A stretch of 64,000 nt of DNA from Streptomyces sp. TLI_105 (GCF_900105415.1 NZ_FNSM01000001.1:1674001-1738000); one strand, 5' to 3'; shown: positions 34,534 through 43,190, counted from the first letter of the stretch. Notes: a model not told the origin generated them from the letters alone. Numbers and translations are program-made.

Positions 34534-35340
34534 GTGCCGACGTCCAGCGCCAGCACCACCGACGCCGCCAAGCCCGCCGCGAGCGGGGGCGTCCAGTCCC
34601 TTGAGCGCGCCTTCGACCTCCTGGAGCGGATGGCCGACGCCGGGGGCGAGGTAGGGCTGAGCGAGCTCTCCGCCAGCAGCGGACTTCCGCTCCCCACCAT
34701 CCACCGCCTGATGCGCACCCTCGTCGCCTGCGGCTACGTGCGCCAGCAGCCCAACCGCCGCTACGCCCTCGGCCCCCGGCTCATCCGGCTCGGCGAGTCC
34801 GCCTCCCGCCTCCTCGGCACCTGGGCCCGCCCCTACCTGGCGCGGCTCGTCGAGGAGACCGGCGAGACCGCGAACATGGCGCTGCTCGACGGAGACGAGA
34901 TCGTGTACGTCGCGCAGGTGCCGTCCAAGCACTCCATGCGCATGTTCACCGAGGTCGGCCGCCGGGTCCTGCCGCACTCGACCGGCGTCGGCAAGGCGCT
35001 CCTGGCGCACACGCCGGCGGAGGAGGTACGGGCGCTGCTCGCCCGCACCGGCATGCCGGCCGCCACCGAGAAGACCATCACCACGCCGGACGGCTTCCTC
35101 GACGCGCTCGTGGCGGTCCGCGAGACGGGCTACGCGGTCGACGACAACGAGCAGGAGATAGGAGTCCGCTGCCTCGCGGTCTCCGTCCCCGACTCCCCCA
35201 CCGCGGCGGCCATCTCCATCTCGGGCCCGGCCGGCCGGGTCACCGAGGCGGCCACCGAGAAGATCGTCCCGATCCTCCAGGAAGTGGCCCGCGAACTGTC
35301 GGCGGCCCTGGCGAACACCTCGGGCAACGGCCAGGGCTGA
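34534..35340 (+). CDS. allR: IclR family regulator of allantoin catabolism
   Basis: 268 residues from GTG 34534. Winged helix at about 22-85 (SLERAFDLLERMADAGGEVG, PLPTIHRLMRTLVACGYVRQ) followed by the IclR effector domain (ANMALLDGDEIVYVAQVPSK, LPHSTGVGKALLAHTPAEEV, DDNEQEIGVRCLAVSVPD). It is divergent from allB-alc, as AllR is in Streptomyces, where it represses this pathway. Ligand (allantoate or glyoxylate) not shown by sequence. A GTG 30 bases upstream is less well placed. Confidence 0.85.
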   Translation: MPTSSASTTDAAKPAASGGVQSLERAFDLLERMADAGGEVGLSELSASSGLPLPTIHRLMRTLVACGYVRQQPNRRYALGPRLIRLGESASRLLGTWARPYLARLVEETGETANMALLDGDEIVYVAQVPSKHSMRMFTEVGRRVLPHSTGVGKALLAHTPAEEVRALLARTGMPAATEKTITTPDGFLDALVAVRETGYAVDDNEQEIGVRCLAVSVPDSPTAAAISISGPAGRVTEAATEKIVPILQEVARELSAALANTSGNGQG

Positions 35341-35636
35341 GCCCCTCGTGGGGTCCGGCATCGACGGCGTGATCGAGGTGCGCGGGCCCGGCGGCCGCTG
35401 GGAGTCCTCCCTCGACCCGCCGGAGTCCGCGCTCCGGCGCGACCGGCACGCCCGGGAGGCCCTCTTCGGCTACGGCGGGGCCCTCCAGGTGGAACGGCCC
35501 CTGTTCGACCATCGAGGATGCCCGGACGGCGATGCGGGAACGGGCCGCCGTCCACGGCGACGAGAACGTCCGCCTGGTCGTCCGGTTCGGCTGACGGCGT
35601 ACGTCCGGGCTCGGGGCGGACGGTGACGCCGGGCCG
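35341..35636 (+). other. Possible decayed reading frame after allR
   Basis: The plus frame 35348-35626 begins IDGVIEVRGPGGRWESSLDP, which resembles the start of small Streptomyces proteins, but soon becomes Arg/Pro/Gly-rich and unconvincing. I regard it as a possible remnant only. Confidence 0.3.
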
Positions 35637-36305
35637 TCAGAGCCCCGGCGCACGCGGTGACACCAGGCCCGATTCGTAGGCCAGCACGACGAGTTGGGCC
35701 CGATCGCGGGCCCCGATCTTCGCCATGGCCCGGTTGACGTGGGTCTTCGCGGTCATCGGCGTGATCACCATGCGGTCGGCGATCTCGTCGTTGGACAGGC
35801 CCCGCGCGACCAGGGCGACGGCCTCGCGTTCACGGTTGGTCAGCTCCTCGAGACCGGCTCCGGCGCCCGTCTCGTAGGGCTCGGAGACGTACCGGTCGAT
35901 GAGCCTGCGCGTGATCGACGGGGCGAGGAGGGCGTCACCGCGCGCCGCGACCCGTACGGCGTGCAGGAAGTCCTCCGGCAGGATGTCCTTGACCAGGAAC
36001 CCGGCGGCGCCGGCGCGCAGCGCCTCGAAGACGTACTCGTCCAGGCCGTAGTTGGTCAGGATGACCACGTGCACCCCGGCCAGAGCCGGATCGGCGGCGA
36101 CCCGCCGGGTCATCTCCACGCCGTCCACGACCGGCATCCGGATGTCGACAAGAGCGATGTCGGGCAGGCACTGCCCGGCCAGCGCCAGGCCCTCCCGCCC
36201 GTCGCCGGCCTCCCCCACCACCTCGATGTCGTCCTCCAGGTCGAGGAGCGCGCGGAAACCGCTGCGGATGAGCGGCTGGTCGTCGACCAGCAGGACGCGG
36301 ATCAC
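35637..36305 (-). CDS. NarL/LuxR-type response regulator
   Basis: 222 residues. Receiver with VDDQPLIRSGF, phosphorylation Asp in IALVDIRMPVVDGV (about 54), VILTNYGLDEYVFEALRAGA and LVKDILPE; LuxR-type output LTNREREAVALVARGLSNDE with TPMTAKTHVNRAMAKIGARD. GTG 36305 overlaps the kinase stop by 4 bp. It is the likely binder of the twin palindromes upstream of the kinase gene, but that is inference. Confidence 0.9.
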   Translation of the reverse strand: MIRVLLVDDQPLIRSGFRALLDLEDDIEVVGEAGDGREGLALAGQCLPDIALVDIRMPVVDGVEMTRRVAADPALAGVHVVILTNYGLDEYVFEALRAGAAGFLVKDILPEDFLHAVRVAARGDALLAPSITRRLIDRYVSEPYETGAGAGLEELTNREREAVALVARGLSNDEIADRMVITPMTAKTHVNRAMAKIGARDRAQLVVLAYESGLVSPRAPGL

Positions 36306-37429
36306 GAGGTCCGCTCCAGGGGGAGCCGGGCCCGGACGGTGAAGCCGCCCTCCGTGCGCGGCCGCGCGCTCAGGCCGCCGCCGAGGGCGGTGACCCGTTC
36401 GCGCATCCCGAGCAGCCCCGTGCCGGGTGCCGGCACGGAGTCCGGCGCCGCCTTCCCGTCGTCGTCGACCCGTACGGTCAGGGCGTCGGGACGGCAGTCG
36501 ATCCGTACCGAGGCCGTGGCCGCGTCCGCGTGACGGGCGATGTTGGTGAGCGACTCCTGGACGATCCGGTAGACGGTCCTGTCCACCGCGACCGGCACGT
36601 CGTGCCGCTCGCCCTCGATCGTCAGCGTGGCGTCCAGACCGGTCAGCCGGGCCCGCGCCACCAGGCCCGGAACGTCGTCGAGGCCGCGCGGCGGGGCCGT
36701 GTCGTCGTCGCGCAGCGCCTCCAGGGTCGCCCGCAGTTCCCGGGTCGCCTCCCGCCCGGCCTCCTGGATCGCGAGCAGCGCCTCCGGCACCTGCTCGCCG
36801 CGCCGGCGGGCCACGTGGACCGCGACCTCGGACTGCACCTTGATGATCGAGATCTGGTGGGTGAGCGAGTCGTGCAGCTCGCGCGCGATGCGCAGCCGCT
36901 CCTCGTCGGCGCGGCGCCGCGCGGTCTCCTCCCGGGTGCGCTCGGCCTCGTCCGCCCGCCGCTCGGCCTGCCTCAGCGCCTCCCCCGCGGCGCCGGCGGC
37001 GACCAGCCAGGCCAGCTCCAGGGCGCCGCGGGCCCGCGCGAACGCCTCGCCCGTGTCGTGCAGGCCCGAGACCAGCGCCGCCACCGGCAGGGCGGCGAGC
37101 ACGACCACGCTCACGGCGACCGTGACGGCGCGGTGCCCCGCCCGTACGGCCGCGTACACCGCGAACAGGTACGCGACGGCCGGCACGTCGAAACCGGCCG
37201 CCTGAGAACCGGCCGCGCACAGCCCGGTCACGACCAGGACGGCCACGGGAGCGCGGCGGCGCGCGACGAGGGCCAGTCCACCGGCGGCGAGGAGCGCATG
37301 GCCGAGCAGGCCGGGGCCGTCGGCCGAGTGCTCCCCGGAAGCCCCGGTGAGCAGCAGTGCCGCCGCCACGCCGACGGCGATCACCCCGTCGACGACACCG
37401 TCCGGGACACCGAACCGTCCTCTGATCAT
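36302..37429 (-). CDS. NarL-type sensor histidine kinase
   Basis: 375 residues. Four or five N-terminal membrane helices (to about 150), coiled coil rich in Arg/Glu, phosphoacceptor ARELHDSLTHQISIIKVQSE, and a HATPase domain (RIVQESLTNIARHADA, TGLLGMRERVTALGGGLSAR). Divergent from the DUF6223 gene across a region with two palindromes. Confidence 0.9.
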   Translation of the reverse strand: MIRGRFGVPDGVVDGVIAVGVAAALLLTGASGEHSADGPGLLGHALLAAGGLALVARRRAPVAVLVVTGLCAAGSQAAGFDVPAVAYLFAVYAAVRAGHRAVTVAVSVVVLAALPVAALVSGLHDTGEAFARARGALELAWLVAAGAAGEALRQAERRADEAERTREETARRRADEERLRIARELHDSLTHQISIIKVQSEVAVHVARRRGEQVPEALLAIQEAGREATRELRATLEALRDDDTAPPRGLDDVPGLVARARLTGLDATLTIEGERHDVPVAVDRTVYRIVQESLTNIARHADAATASVRIDCRPDALTVRVDDDGKAAPDSVPAPGTGLLGMRERVTALGGGLSARPRTEGGFTVRARLPLERTS

Positions 37430-37485
37430 GCGCGCACCCTAGCCGCGTGGGGGTTGGGGCGGATCCCGCTCGCGGAGGAGGCCGT

Positions 37486-37507
37486 GACTACCGCGGACGC
37501 GGTAGTC
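37486..37507. promoter_or_regulatory. First of twin palindromes upstream of the DUF6223 gene
   Basis: GACTACCGCG-GA-CGCGGTAGTC has perfect 10-bp arms. With the next element it forms a pair whose centres are 30 bp apart, about three helical turns. Confidence 0.6.
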
Positions 37508-37517
37508 CGGCCGGTTC

Positions 37518-37535
37518 CTGCCGCGTCCGCGGCAG
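37518..37535. promoter_or_regulatory. Second of twin palindromes upstream of the DUF6223 gene
   Basis: CTGCCGCG-TC-CGCGGCAG has perfect 8-bp arms and shares CCGCG-N2-CGCGG with the first. It lies in the divergent promoter region of the kinase gene and DUF6223 gene. Confidence 0.6.
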
Positions 37536-37625
37536 CGCGAAGTGACCACGTCCGCCGGACGACGGGCGGCCGGTCCGGTGGCCATGCTCGGGTGGTCCCG
37601 TTCCCCCGAGGAGAAGGAGCACCCC

Positions 37626-38054
37626 ATGTCGGTCCGCACCGTGCTCGCCATGACCGGAGCCGTCCTGATCGGCGGTCTCGCGCTCGCCGTGCCGGCGGCC
37701 GCCGAAGCCGCCGTCCAGCCGGTCGCCGCGAGCGTCTACACCCTGAGCGTCGGCCGCGTCGGAGCCTCCGTGGCCGCGCTGGTCGGCCTCCTCGGAGCGG
37801 TCAACGGCGGCCTCGCCCTGGCCCGCACGACGGGTCGGGGCCGCCTCCGCACCTGGGCCCGCCGGAACGGTTCCGCCACGGCTCTCGCGGCCGGGCCGAT
37901 CGCCGTGGTCGTCGGGACGGCGGTCGCGGTCACCGCCGACGGAGGCCTCGGCACCGGCAACGGTCTCGGCGGCGCGTACGTCGCCGTGCTGGTGGGCCTG
38001 GTCGCGGTCGCCCTCGGGTGGCGGGCCCGCTCCCGGGCCCGCCGAACCGGATGA
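37626..38054 (+). CDS. DUF6223 family membrane protein
   Basis: 142 residues from ATG 37626, after GAGGAGAAGGAG. A signal-like first helix (about 5-26), then three hydrophobic segments: VGRVGASVAALVGLLGAVNG, ATALAAGPIAVVVGTAVAVT and GAYVAVLVGLVAVALGW. The DUF6223 repeat is recognisable. Probably a target of the neighbouring two-component system. Its last codons form the first copy of a 32-bp tandem repeat. Confidence 0.75.
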   Translation: MSVRTVLAMTGAVLIGGLALAVPAAAEAAVQPVAASVYTLSVGRVGASVAALVGLLGAVNGGLALARTTGRGRLRTWARRNGSATALAAGPIAVVVGTAVAVTADGGLGTGNGLGGAYVAVLVGLVAVALGWRARSRARRTG

Positions 38055-38136
38055 CCGGCCCGCCTCAGGCCCGCCGAGCCGGATGACCGGCCCGCCTCAG
38101 ACCCGCCGAACCGGATGACCGGCGCCCGCCTCAGGC
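38041..38136. repeat. 32-bp tandem repeat, three copies
   Basis: Copies start at 38041, 38073 and 38105, each GCCGA-A/G-CCGGATGACCGG followed by C/G-CCCGCCTCAG. They differ at only a few bases. The first copy overlaps the end of the DUF6223 gene and the last reaches the end of the ABC ATPase gene, so the two convergent genes share this linker. Confidence 0.75.
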
Positions 38137-38811
38137 CCGTACCGACTCCGTCAGGCGGCCGTCCTGGACCGTCACCGTGTGGTCCGTGCGGGCCAGGTGC
38201 GTGCGGTCGTGGGTGACCAGGACCGTCGCCGTCCCGCGCTCGGCCGTCAGCGCGGCGAGGAGGTCCATGACCGCCGCCCCCCGCTCGTGGTCCAGGGCGC
38301 TCGTCGGCTCGTCGACCAGGAGGACGGACGGCTCGTTCATCAGCGCCCGCGCGATGTTCACGCGCTGCCGCTGACCGCCCGACAGCTGGTGCGGCCGCCG
38401 GTGGGCCTGGTCCGCGAGGCCCACCGCGTCGAGGAGGCCCAGGGCCCGGTCCCGTACCGCCTTCGGGGAGCGTCCCGACAGATGGGCCATCACCTGCAGC
38501 TGCTCCGCCGCGCTCAGCGAGGGCAGCAGATTGGGCTGCTGGAAGACGATCCCGATGTGCTCGCGGCGCAGCTCCGCCTTGGCTGCGGGGGTGAGCGCCC
38601 CCGTGTCCGTCCCGGCGACGACGACCCGGCCCTCGTCCGGGGTCACCAGGGTGGCGGCGACCGCGAGGAGGCTGGACTTGCCGGAGCCGGAGGGCCCGAC
38701 GACGGCCGTGAGCGTGCCGGCGGGGACGGTGAGGGAGACGGCGTCGAGGGCGGTGAGCCGGCCGTCGCCGTCGGGGTAGGTGAGGGTGACGGCGTCGAGG
38801 ACGAGGCTCAT
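38131..38811 (-). CDS. ABC exporter ATP-binding protein (MacB/LolD type)
   Basis: 226 residues. Walker A GPSGSGKSS, Q-loop VFQQPNLLPSLSA, signature LSGGQRQRVNIARAL, Walker B VLLVDEPTSALD and VTHD switch are all intact. The size and motifs match LolD/MacB-type ATPases working with an FtsX-like permease. ATG 38811 overlaps the permease stop by 4 bp. Confidence 0.92.
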   Translation of the reverse strand: MSLVLDAVTLTYPDGDGRLTALDAVSLTVPAGTLTAVVGPSGSGKSSLLAVAATLVTPDEGRVVVAGTDTGALTPAAKAELRREHIGIVFQQPNLLPSLSAAEQLQVMAHLSGRSPKAVRDRALGLLDAVGLADQAHRRPHQLSGGQRQRVNIARALMNEPSVLLVDEPTSALDHERGAAVMDLLAALTAERGTATVLVTHDRTHLARTDHTVTVQDGRLTESVRA

Positions 38812-39884
38812 CGGGCGCTCCCGAGGGCGGTGAGGGGGTCGACGGCGGTGATCCGCCGGATGGACAGGGCGGCGCCGAGGACACCGAGGACGACGATCAC
38901 GGCGGCCGGCCCGAGGACGGTGAGCGGTTCCAGGACGAAGGGCACGTTCCCGCCGCTGACGAGGGCGCCGATCCCGACCGCGAGCGCGGTGCCGAGCAGG
39001 GTGCCGGCGGTGAGCATGAGGACGGCCTGCCCGAGGGCGTCCTTGAGGAGGTACGGGGTGGAGGCGCCGAGCGCCTTGAGGACGGCGACGTCGCCGCTGC
39101 GCTGGATGGTCCAGACGGTGAAGAAGGCTCCTATGACGAGCGCGGAGATGGCGAAGAGGAAGCCGCGCATCAGCTGCAGCGAGCCGTTCTCGGCCTGGTA
39201 GGACCCTATGGCGGTGAGGGCCCCGTCGAGGGTGCGGGCCTCGGTGCCGGCGGCCTTGTCGCCGGCCGCCCAGTCGACGCCGTCGCCGCCGAGCGCGATG
39301 ACGGTGGCCTGTTCCTGCGAGGCGGGCCCGCTGTGGCCGAGCTCCTGCCAGTCGTCGAGGGAGGTCCACACCACGGGCGTGTGGCTGTACGAGGCGTCGC
39401 CCGCGACCGCGGCGACGGTGACCTCCAGCGGGCCGAGGCGGACGGTGTCACCGGCGCGCACGGCCAGCTCGTCCGCCGCCGACTCGGACAGGACCGCCTT
39501 CCCGGCGCCGACGGCGCCGGGGGCGAGTCCCGCGGCCGGTTCCGTACCGAAGGCGGAGACGGCGGCGGTGCGGTCCCCGGCGGCGGCGTTGAGGGTGCGG
39601 ATGCCGAGCGGATCGGCCTTCGTCACCCCGGGTCGCTCCGCCCAGCCGCGCCACTGCTCCTCCGTCACCGTCGAGTTGGTGAAGGAGACCGACTGCCCGG
39701 ACGGCGGCGCCGCGAAGGCCAGCCGGTCGGCGGGCAGACCGGTGATCGCGGAGACGTTCTCTCGCGCGAGTCCGGCGGTCAGCCCGGACAGCAACCCCAC
39801 GAGCAGCGTGATCAGCACGATCACGGTGCCCATGAGGGTGAAACGCCCCTTGGCGAATCTCAGGTCTCTCCATGCCACGAACAT
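38808..39884 (-). CDS. FtsX-like ABC permease
   Basis: 358 residues from ATG 39884. One N-terminal helix (about 18-38: GTVIVLITLLVGLLSGLTAG), a large external domain (about 45-235), then three C-terminal helices with the FtsX pattern (DVAVLKALGASTPYLLKDAL, ...). Acts in envelope stress or export rather than import. Divergent from a two-component system, an arrangement common for systems that answer to cell-wall antibiotics. Confidence 0.88.
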   Translation of the reverse strand: MFVAWRDLRFAKGRFTLMGTVIVLITLLVGLLSGLTAGLARENVSAITGLPADRLAFAAPPSGQSVSFTNSTVTEEQWRGWAERPGVTKADPLGIRTLNAAAGDRTAAVSAFGTEPAAGLAPGAVGAGKAVLSESAADELAVRAGDTVRLGPLEVTVAAVAGDASYSHTPVVWTSLDDWQELGHSGPASQEQATVIALGGDGVDWAAGDKAAGTEARTLDGALTAIGSYQAENGSLQLMRGFLFAISALVIGAFFTVWTIQRSGDVAVLKALGASTPYLLKDALGQAVLMLTAGTLLGTALAVGIGALVSGGNVPFVLEPLTVLGPAAVIVVLGVLGAALSIRRITAVDPLTALGSAR

Positions 39885-39996
39885 GCCGACCAGAGTGGTC
39901 GGCGAGGCGCCCCACGGGCATCGCGCCACGGATGGCTCCGCAATCAAACTTTCGGTTGAGTCCGGATCGTCGCCCGATGCCTACGCTGGAGGGATC

Positions 39997-41247
39997 ATGG
40001 ATCCCCGCTCTCTCACCCCCGCCCTGCGCGCGCTGCGCCTCTGTCTGCACCTCCTCATGGCGGGGCTGCTCGTCCTGGCGGCGGTACGGGCGGACTCGGC
40101 CGCCGGGACGGTCATGGCGGTGGTCATGGGCGCGGTCTACGCGGCCGGCTCGTACCTGCCGTCCGTGCGGAGCTCGCAGCGCGCCGCCGCCGCGTGGCTG
40201 GCGGTCCTCGGAGCGTCCTGGCTCGGGCTGCTCTGGCTCACCCCGGAAGCGCTCTGGCTGGCCTTCCCCCTGTACTTCCTCCAGCTGCACCTGCTGCCCA
40301 CGCGCTGGTCGCTGCCGGCCGTGGCGCTGACGGCGGGCGCGGCGATCCTCTCGTACGTGGGACACGGCGCCGCGCTCAATCCGGGGGTCTTCATCGGGCC
40401 GCTGCTCGGTGCGGCGGTCGCGGTGGCGACGGTCCTCGGCTACCAGGCGCTGTACCGGGAGAGCGAGCGCCGGCGCCGGCTCATCGAGGAGCTGATCGAG
40501 ACGCGGGCGGAACTGGCGGCGGCGGAGCGGCACGCGGGGACGCTCGCCGAGCGGGAGCGGCTCGCGCGGGAGATCCACGACACGCTCGCGCAGGGCCTGT
40601 CCTCGATCCAGCTGCTGCTGCGGGCGGCCGAGCGGGTGCTCCCGCCGGACTCCCCCGCCGCGGGCCACATCGGCCGGGCCCGTGAGGCGGCGCAGGACAA
40701 CCTGGCGGAGGCGCGGCGCTTCGTCCGGGCGCTCTCGCCGCCGGACCTGGAGCACGGCTCCCTCGCGGCGGCGCTGGAGCGGCTGTGCGAGCCGGGTGCC
40801 GGGCCGCCCCCGGAGGGGCCTGCCGGTGCGAACCCGTACGAGCCGCCCCCGGAGGGCCCGTCCGGTGCGCACCCGTACGGGCCGGGGGGCGGCCCTCGGG
40901 TCCGGTTCTCGGTGAGCGGCACGCCGGTCGAGCTGCCGACCCCGTACGAGGTGGCGCTGCTGCGGATCGCGCAGTCGGCGCTCGCGAACACGGTGCGGCA
41001 CGCCTCGGCCTCGCGGGCGGAGATCACCTTGTCGTTCATGGACGCGTCGGTGACCCTGGACGTGGTCGACGACGGCCGGGGTTTCGACCCCGCGTCCGTA
41101 CGCCCCTCCTCGGACGGCGGTTTCGGGCTTCCGGCGATGCGCTCGCGGGCGGAGTCGCTGGGCGGCACGTTCACCGTCGAGTCGGCGCCCGGCCAGGGCA
41201 CCGCCGTCGCCGTCTCCCTCCCCCTCCCCGCTGGAGCGTCCGCATGA
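39997..41247 (+). CDS. NarL-type sensor histidine kinase with duplicated linker
   Basis: 416 residues from ATG 39997, after GGAGGG. Membrane helices in the first 150 residues, phosphoacceptor AREIHDTLAQGLSSIQLLLR, and ATPase motifs RIAQSALANTVRHASA and GGFGLPAMRSRAESLGG. Between them is an inserted Pro/Gly-rich linker in which PPPEGP-A/S-GA-N/H-PY-E/G occurs twice. Divergent from the ABC exporter operon across 112 bp. Confidence 0.9.
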   Translation: MDPRSLTPALRALRLCLHLLMAGLLVLAAVRADSAAGTVMAVVMGAVYAAGSYLPSVRSSQRAAAAWLAVLGASWLGLLWLTPEALWLAFPLYFLQLHLLPTRWSLPAVALTAGAAILSYVGHGAALNPGVFIGPLLGAAVAVATVLGYQALYRESERRRRLIEELIETRAELAAAERHAGTLAERERLAREIHDTLAQGLSSIQLLLRAAERVLPPDSPAAGHIGRAREAAQDNLAEARRFVRALSPPDLEHGSLAAALERLCEPGAGPPPEGPAGANPYEPPPEGPSGAHPYGPGGGPRVRFSVSGTPVELPTPYEVALLRIAQSALANTVRHASASRAEITLSFMDASVTLDVVDDGRGFDPASVRPSSDGGFGLPAMRSRAESLGGTFTVESAPGQGTAVAVSLPLPAGASA

Positions 41248-41870
41248 CCATCCGACTCCTGCTCGCCGACGACCACCCGGTGGTACGGGCGGGCTTGCGC
41301 GCGGTCCTCGACACCGAGCCGGACTTCGCGGTGGTCGCGGAGGCGGCCACGGCAGAGCGCGCGGTGGAGCTGGCTGCCGCCGGGGGCGTGGACGTGGTCC
41401 TGATGGACCTGCAGTTCGGCGCCGGGATGCACGGCTCGGAGGCGACGGCGGCGATCACGGCGGCGGCGGGCGGGCCGAAGGTGCTGGTCCTGACGACGTA
41501 CGACACGGACGCGGACATCCTGGCGGCGGTGGAGGCGGGCGCCTCCGGCTACCTCCTGAAGGACGCGCCGCCGGAGGAGCTGGCGGCGGCGGTCCGGACG
41601 GCGGCGGCCGGCCAGTCGGCCCTCGCACCGGCGGTGGCGCACCGGCTGATGGACCGCATGCGGACACCGGCGGAGGCCCTGACCAAGCGCGAGCTGGAGG
41701 TGCTCCAGCTGGTGGGCGAGGGCCTGTCGAACCAGCAGATCAGCAAGGCGCTGTTCCTGAGCCAGGCGACGGTGAAGTCCCACCTGGTGCACGTCTTCGC
41801 GAAGCTGGGCGTGGACTCGCGCACGGCGGCGGTGGCGGCGGCGACGGCACGACGACTGATCAGGCGGTAG
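41244..41870 (+). CDS. NarL/LuxR-type response regulator
   Basis: 208 residues. Receiver with ADDHPVVRAGLRAVL, phosphorylation Asp in VVLMDLQFGAGMHG (near 55), VLTTYDTDADILAAVEAGAS and YLLKDAPPEEL; LuxR output LTKRELEVLQLVGEGLSNQQ with LSQATVKSHLVHVFAKLGVD. The ATG overlaps the kinase stop by 4 bp. Probably controls the divergent ABC exporter. Confidence 0.92.
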   Translation: MTIRLLLADDHPVVRAGLRAVLDTEPDFAVVAEAATAERAVELAAAGGVDVVLMDLQFGAGMHGSEATAAITAAAGGPKVLVLTTYDTDADILAAVEAGASGYLLKDAPPEELAAAVRTAAAGQSALAPAVAHRLMDRMRTPAEALTKRELEVLQLVGEGLSNQQISKALFLSQATVKSHLVHVFAKLGVDSRTAAVAAATARRLIRR

Positions 41871-41914
41871 GCGTTCCGGACCGGCGGGCGGGCCCTCGGC
41901 CGATCCGACGTCAT

Positions 41915-42006
41915 CCGTACGCGGTCGACCCGGCCAGCCGTACGCGGTCGACCCGGCCAGCCGTACGCGGTCGACCCGGCCAGCCGTACGCGGTCGACCC
42001 GGCTAG
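41915..42006. repeat. 23-bp tandem repeat, four copies
   Basis: CCGTACGCGGTCGACCCGGC plus CAG repeats at 41915, 41938, 41961 and 41984, the last with one change (CTAG). It lies between a plus-strand response regulator gene and a minus-strand DUF5955 gene, at the convergence point. Each unit contains the palindrome GTCGAC. Confidence 0.85.
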
Positions 42007-42323
42007 CCGTTCGGGGTCGGCGGCGGGCCGAAGAGTTCCACCGCGTGCCGGACCCCGGCGAGGCCCTCGGCGAGGGCGCTGACGGAGCCGACGGAGCCCG
42101 CGACGAGCAGCAGCGAGCGGCGCAGCCGCCGTACCTCGGGGTCGCCGCTGAGCGCCATGGCGTCAAGGGCGGCGAGTTCGTCCTCGGCGATCTCCCGGTC
42201 GGCGAAATCGACCCGGTGTGCGGCCAGTTCGCGCCGGAGCCGGGACACGGCGGCCCGCAGTTCGGCCACCCTGGGGTCCACGCCCTCGCCGGTCACTCGC
42301 CTCTGCCCCACGCTTCGCAACAC
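42003..42323 (-). CDS. DUF5955 family protein
   Basis: 106 residues from GTG 42323 (after GGGGAGAACC). VDPRVAELRAAVSRLRRELA, FADREIAEDELAALDAMALS and RSLLLVAGSVGSVSALAEGL follow the DUF5955 family of Streptomyces. It is mostly helical with one hydrophobic helix near 75-95. Function unknown. Confidence 0.75.
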   Translation of the reverse strand: MLRSVGQRRVTGEGVDPRVAELRAAVSRLRRELAAHRVDFADREIAEDELAALDAMALSGDPEVRRLRRSLLLVAGSVGSVSALAEGLAGVRHAVELFGPPPTPNG

Positions 42324-42491
42324 GGTTCTCCCCCTCGCACCACACTGTGCGCAGAACTCCACTCCGAACACTCCGAGCCGACCCCCCGGTCGGCGGCCGG
42401 GCGCCCTGAGTCGCGGGCCAGTTAACTCCTTCGCCACCCCGGCGCGCCACCCTTGGTGGACGGAATTCAGGCGACCGTGTGATTCCGCCTC

Positions 42492-43124
42492 ATGAGGTAT
42501 GCAGTCCTCATGACAGCTGCAGAGGATCGAAGCCCCGTCGTCGCCGGACTGCTGCTCGCCGCGGGGGGCGGCAGGCGTCTCGGAGGGCGGCCGAAGGCCT
42601 TGCTCACGCACCGGGGGCGACCGCTGGTCGAGCATGCCGTGGGGGTGCTGCGCGGGGCCGGCTGCGAGGTGGTGCACGTGGTGCTGGGGGCCTCGGCCGA
42701 GGTCGTACGGGAGCGGGCGGAGCTGCCCGGGTGCGTGCTGGTGGACAACCCGGAGTGGGCGGAGGGGATGGGTTCCTCGCTGCGGGCCGGGCTCGCCTCG
42801 CTGGCCGCCGACCCGCGCGGTGTGGACGGGGCGCTCGTCCTCCTCGTCGACCAGCCGGGGATCGGGGCGCAGGCCGTGGCCCGGGTGCGGGCGGCGTACG
42901 GCTCGCGGGATTCGCTGGCGGCCGCCTCGTACGACGGGGAGCGGGGCCATCCGGTGCTGTTCGGGGCCGGGCACTGGGCGGGGATCGCGGAGACGGCGGT
43001 GGGCGACCGGGGTGCGCGGGACTATCTGGCGGCGCACCGGGATGCGATCACCCCGGTGGACTGTTCGGATGTGGCCGAGCCCTACGACATCGACACGGAG
43101 GCGGATCTGTCCCACCTGGAGTGA
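42492..43124 (+). CDS. MobA-like nucleotidyltransferase
   Basis: 210 residues. The NTP-transferase signature LLLAAGGGRRLGGRPKALL lies at about 20-38, VDNPEWAEGMGSSLRAGL follows, and the metal-binding region reads LVDQPG. It most resembles MocA-type enzymes, which make the molybdopterin cytosine or guanine dinucleotide form of the cofactor. Xanthine dehydrogenase needs such a cofactor, so it fits beside purine genes, but no molybdenum hydroxylase is in this window. ATG 42492 or 42510 may be the start. Confidence 0.75.
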   Translation: MRYAVLMTAAEDRSPVVAGLLLAAGGGRRLGGRPKALLTHRGRPLVEHAVGVLRGAGCEVVHVVLGASAEVVRERAELPGCVLVDNPEWAEGMGSSLRAGLASLAADPRGVDGALVLLVDQPGIGAQAVARVRAAYGSRDSLAAASYDGERGHPVLFGAGHWAGIAETAVGDRGARDYLAAHRDAITPVDCSDVAEPYDIDTEADLSHLE

Positions 43125-43173
43125 ACGGCTTGGCACCGAGCGCCATGTTCTGTCGATCCGGAGAATCTCGACA

Positions 43174-43188
43174 TCAACAAACCATTGA
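43174..43188. promoter_or_regulatory. Shared operator (TCAAC-N5-GTTGA type) upstream of aceB
   Basis: TCAAC-AAACC-ATTGA matches the spacing and arms of the site at allB with one arm mismatch. It is 162 bases upstream of the aceB start. Confidence 0.5.
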
Positions 43189-43190
43189 AC

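Noticed and set aside
35348..35626. Plus-strand frame after allR
   Set aside because: A gene-like start decays into Arg/Gly/Pro-rich sequence; noted only as a possible remnant.
38041..42006. CRISPR-like reading of the two tandem repeats
   Set aside because: The repeats are directly adjacent with no unique spacers, and no cas genes are present.
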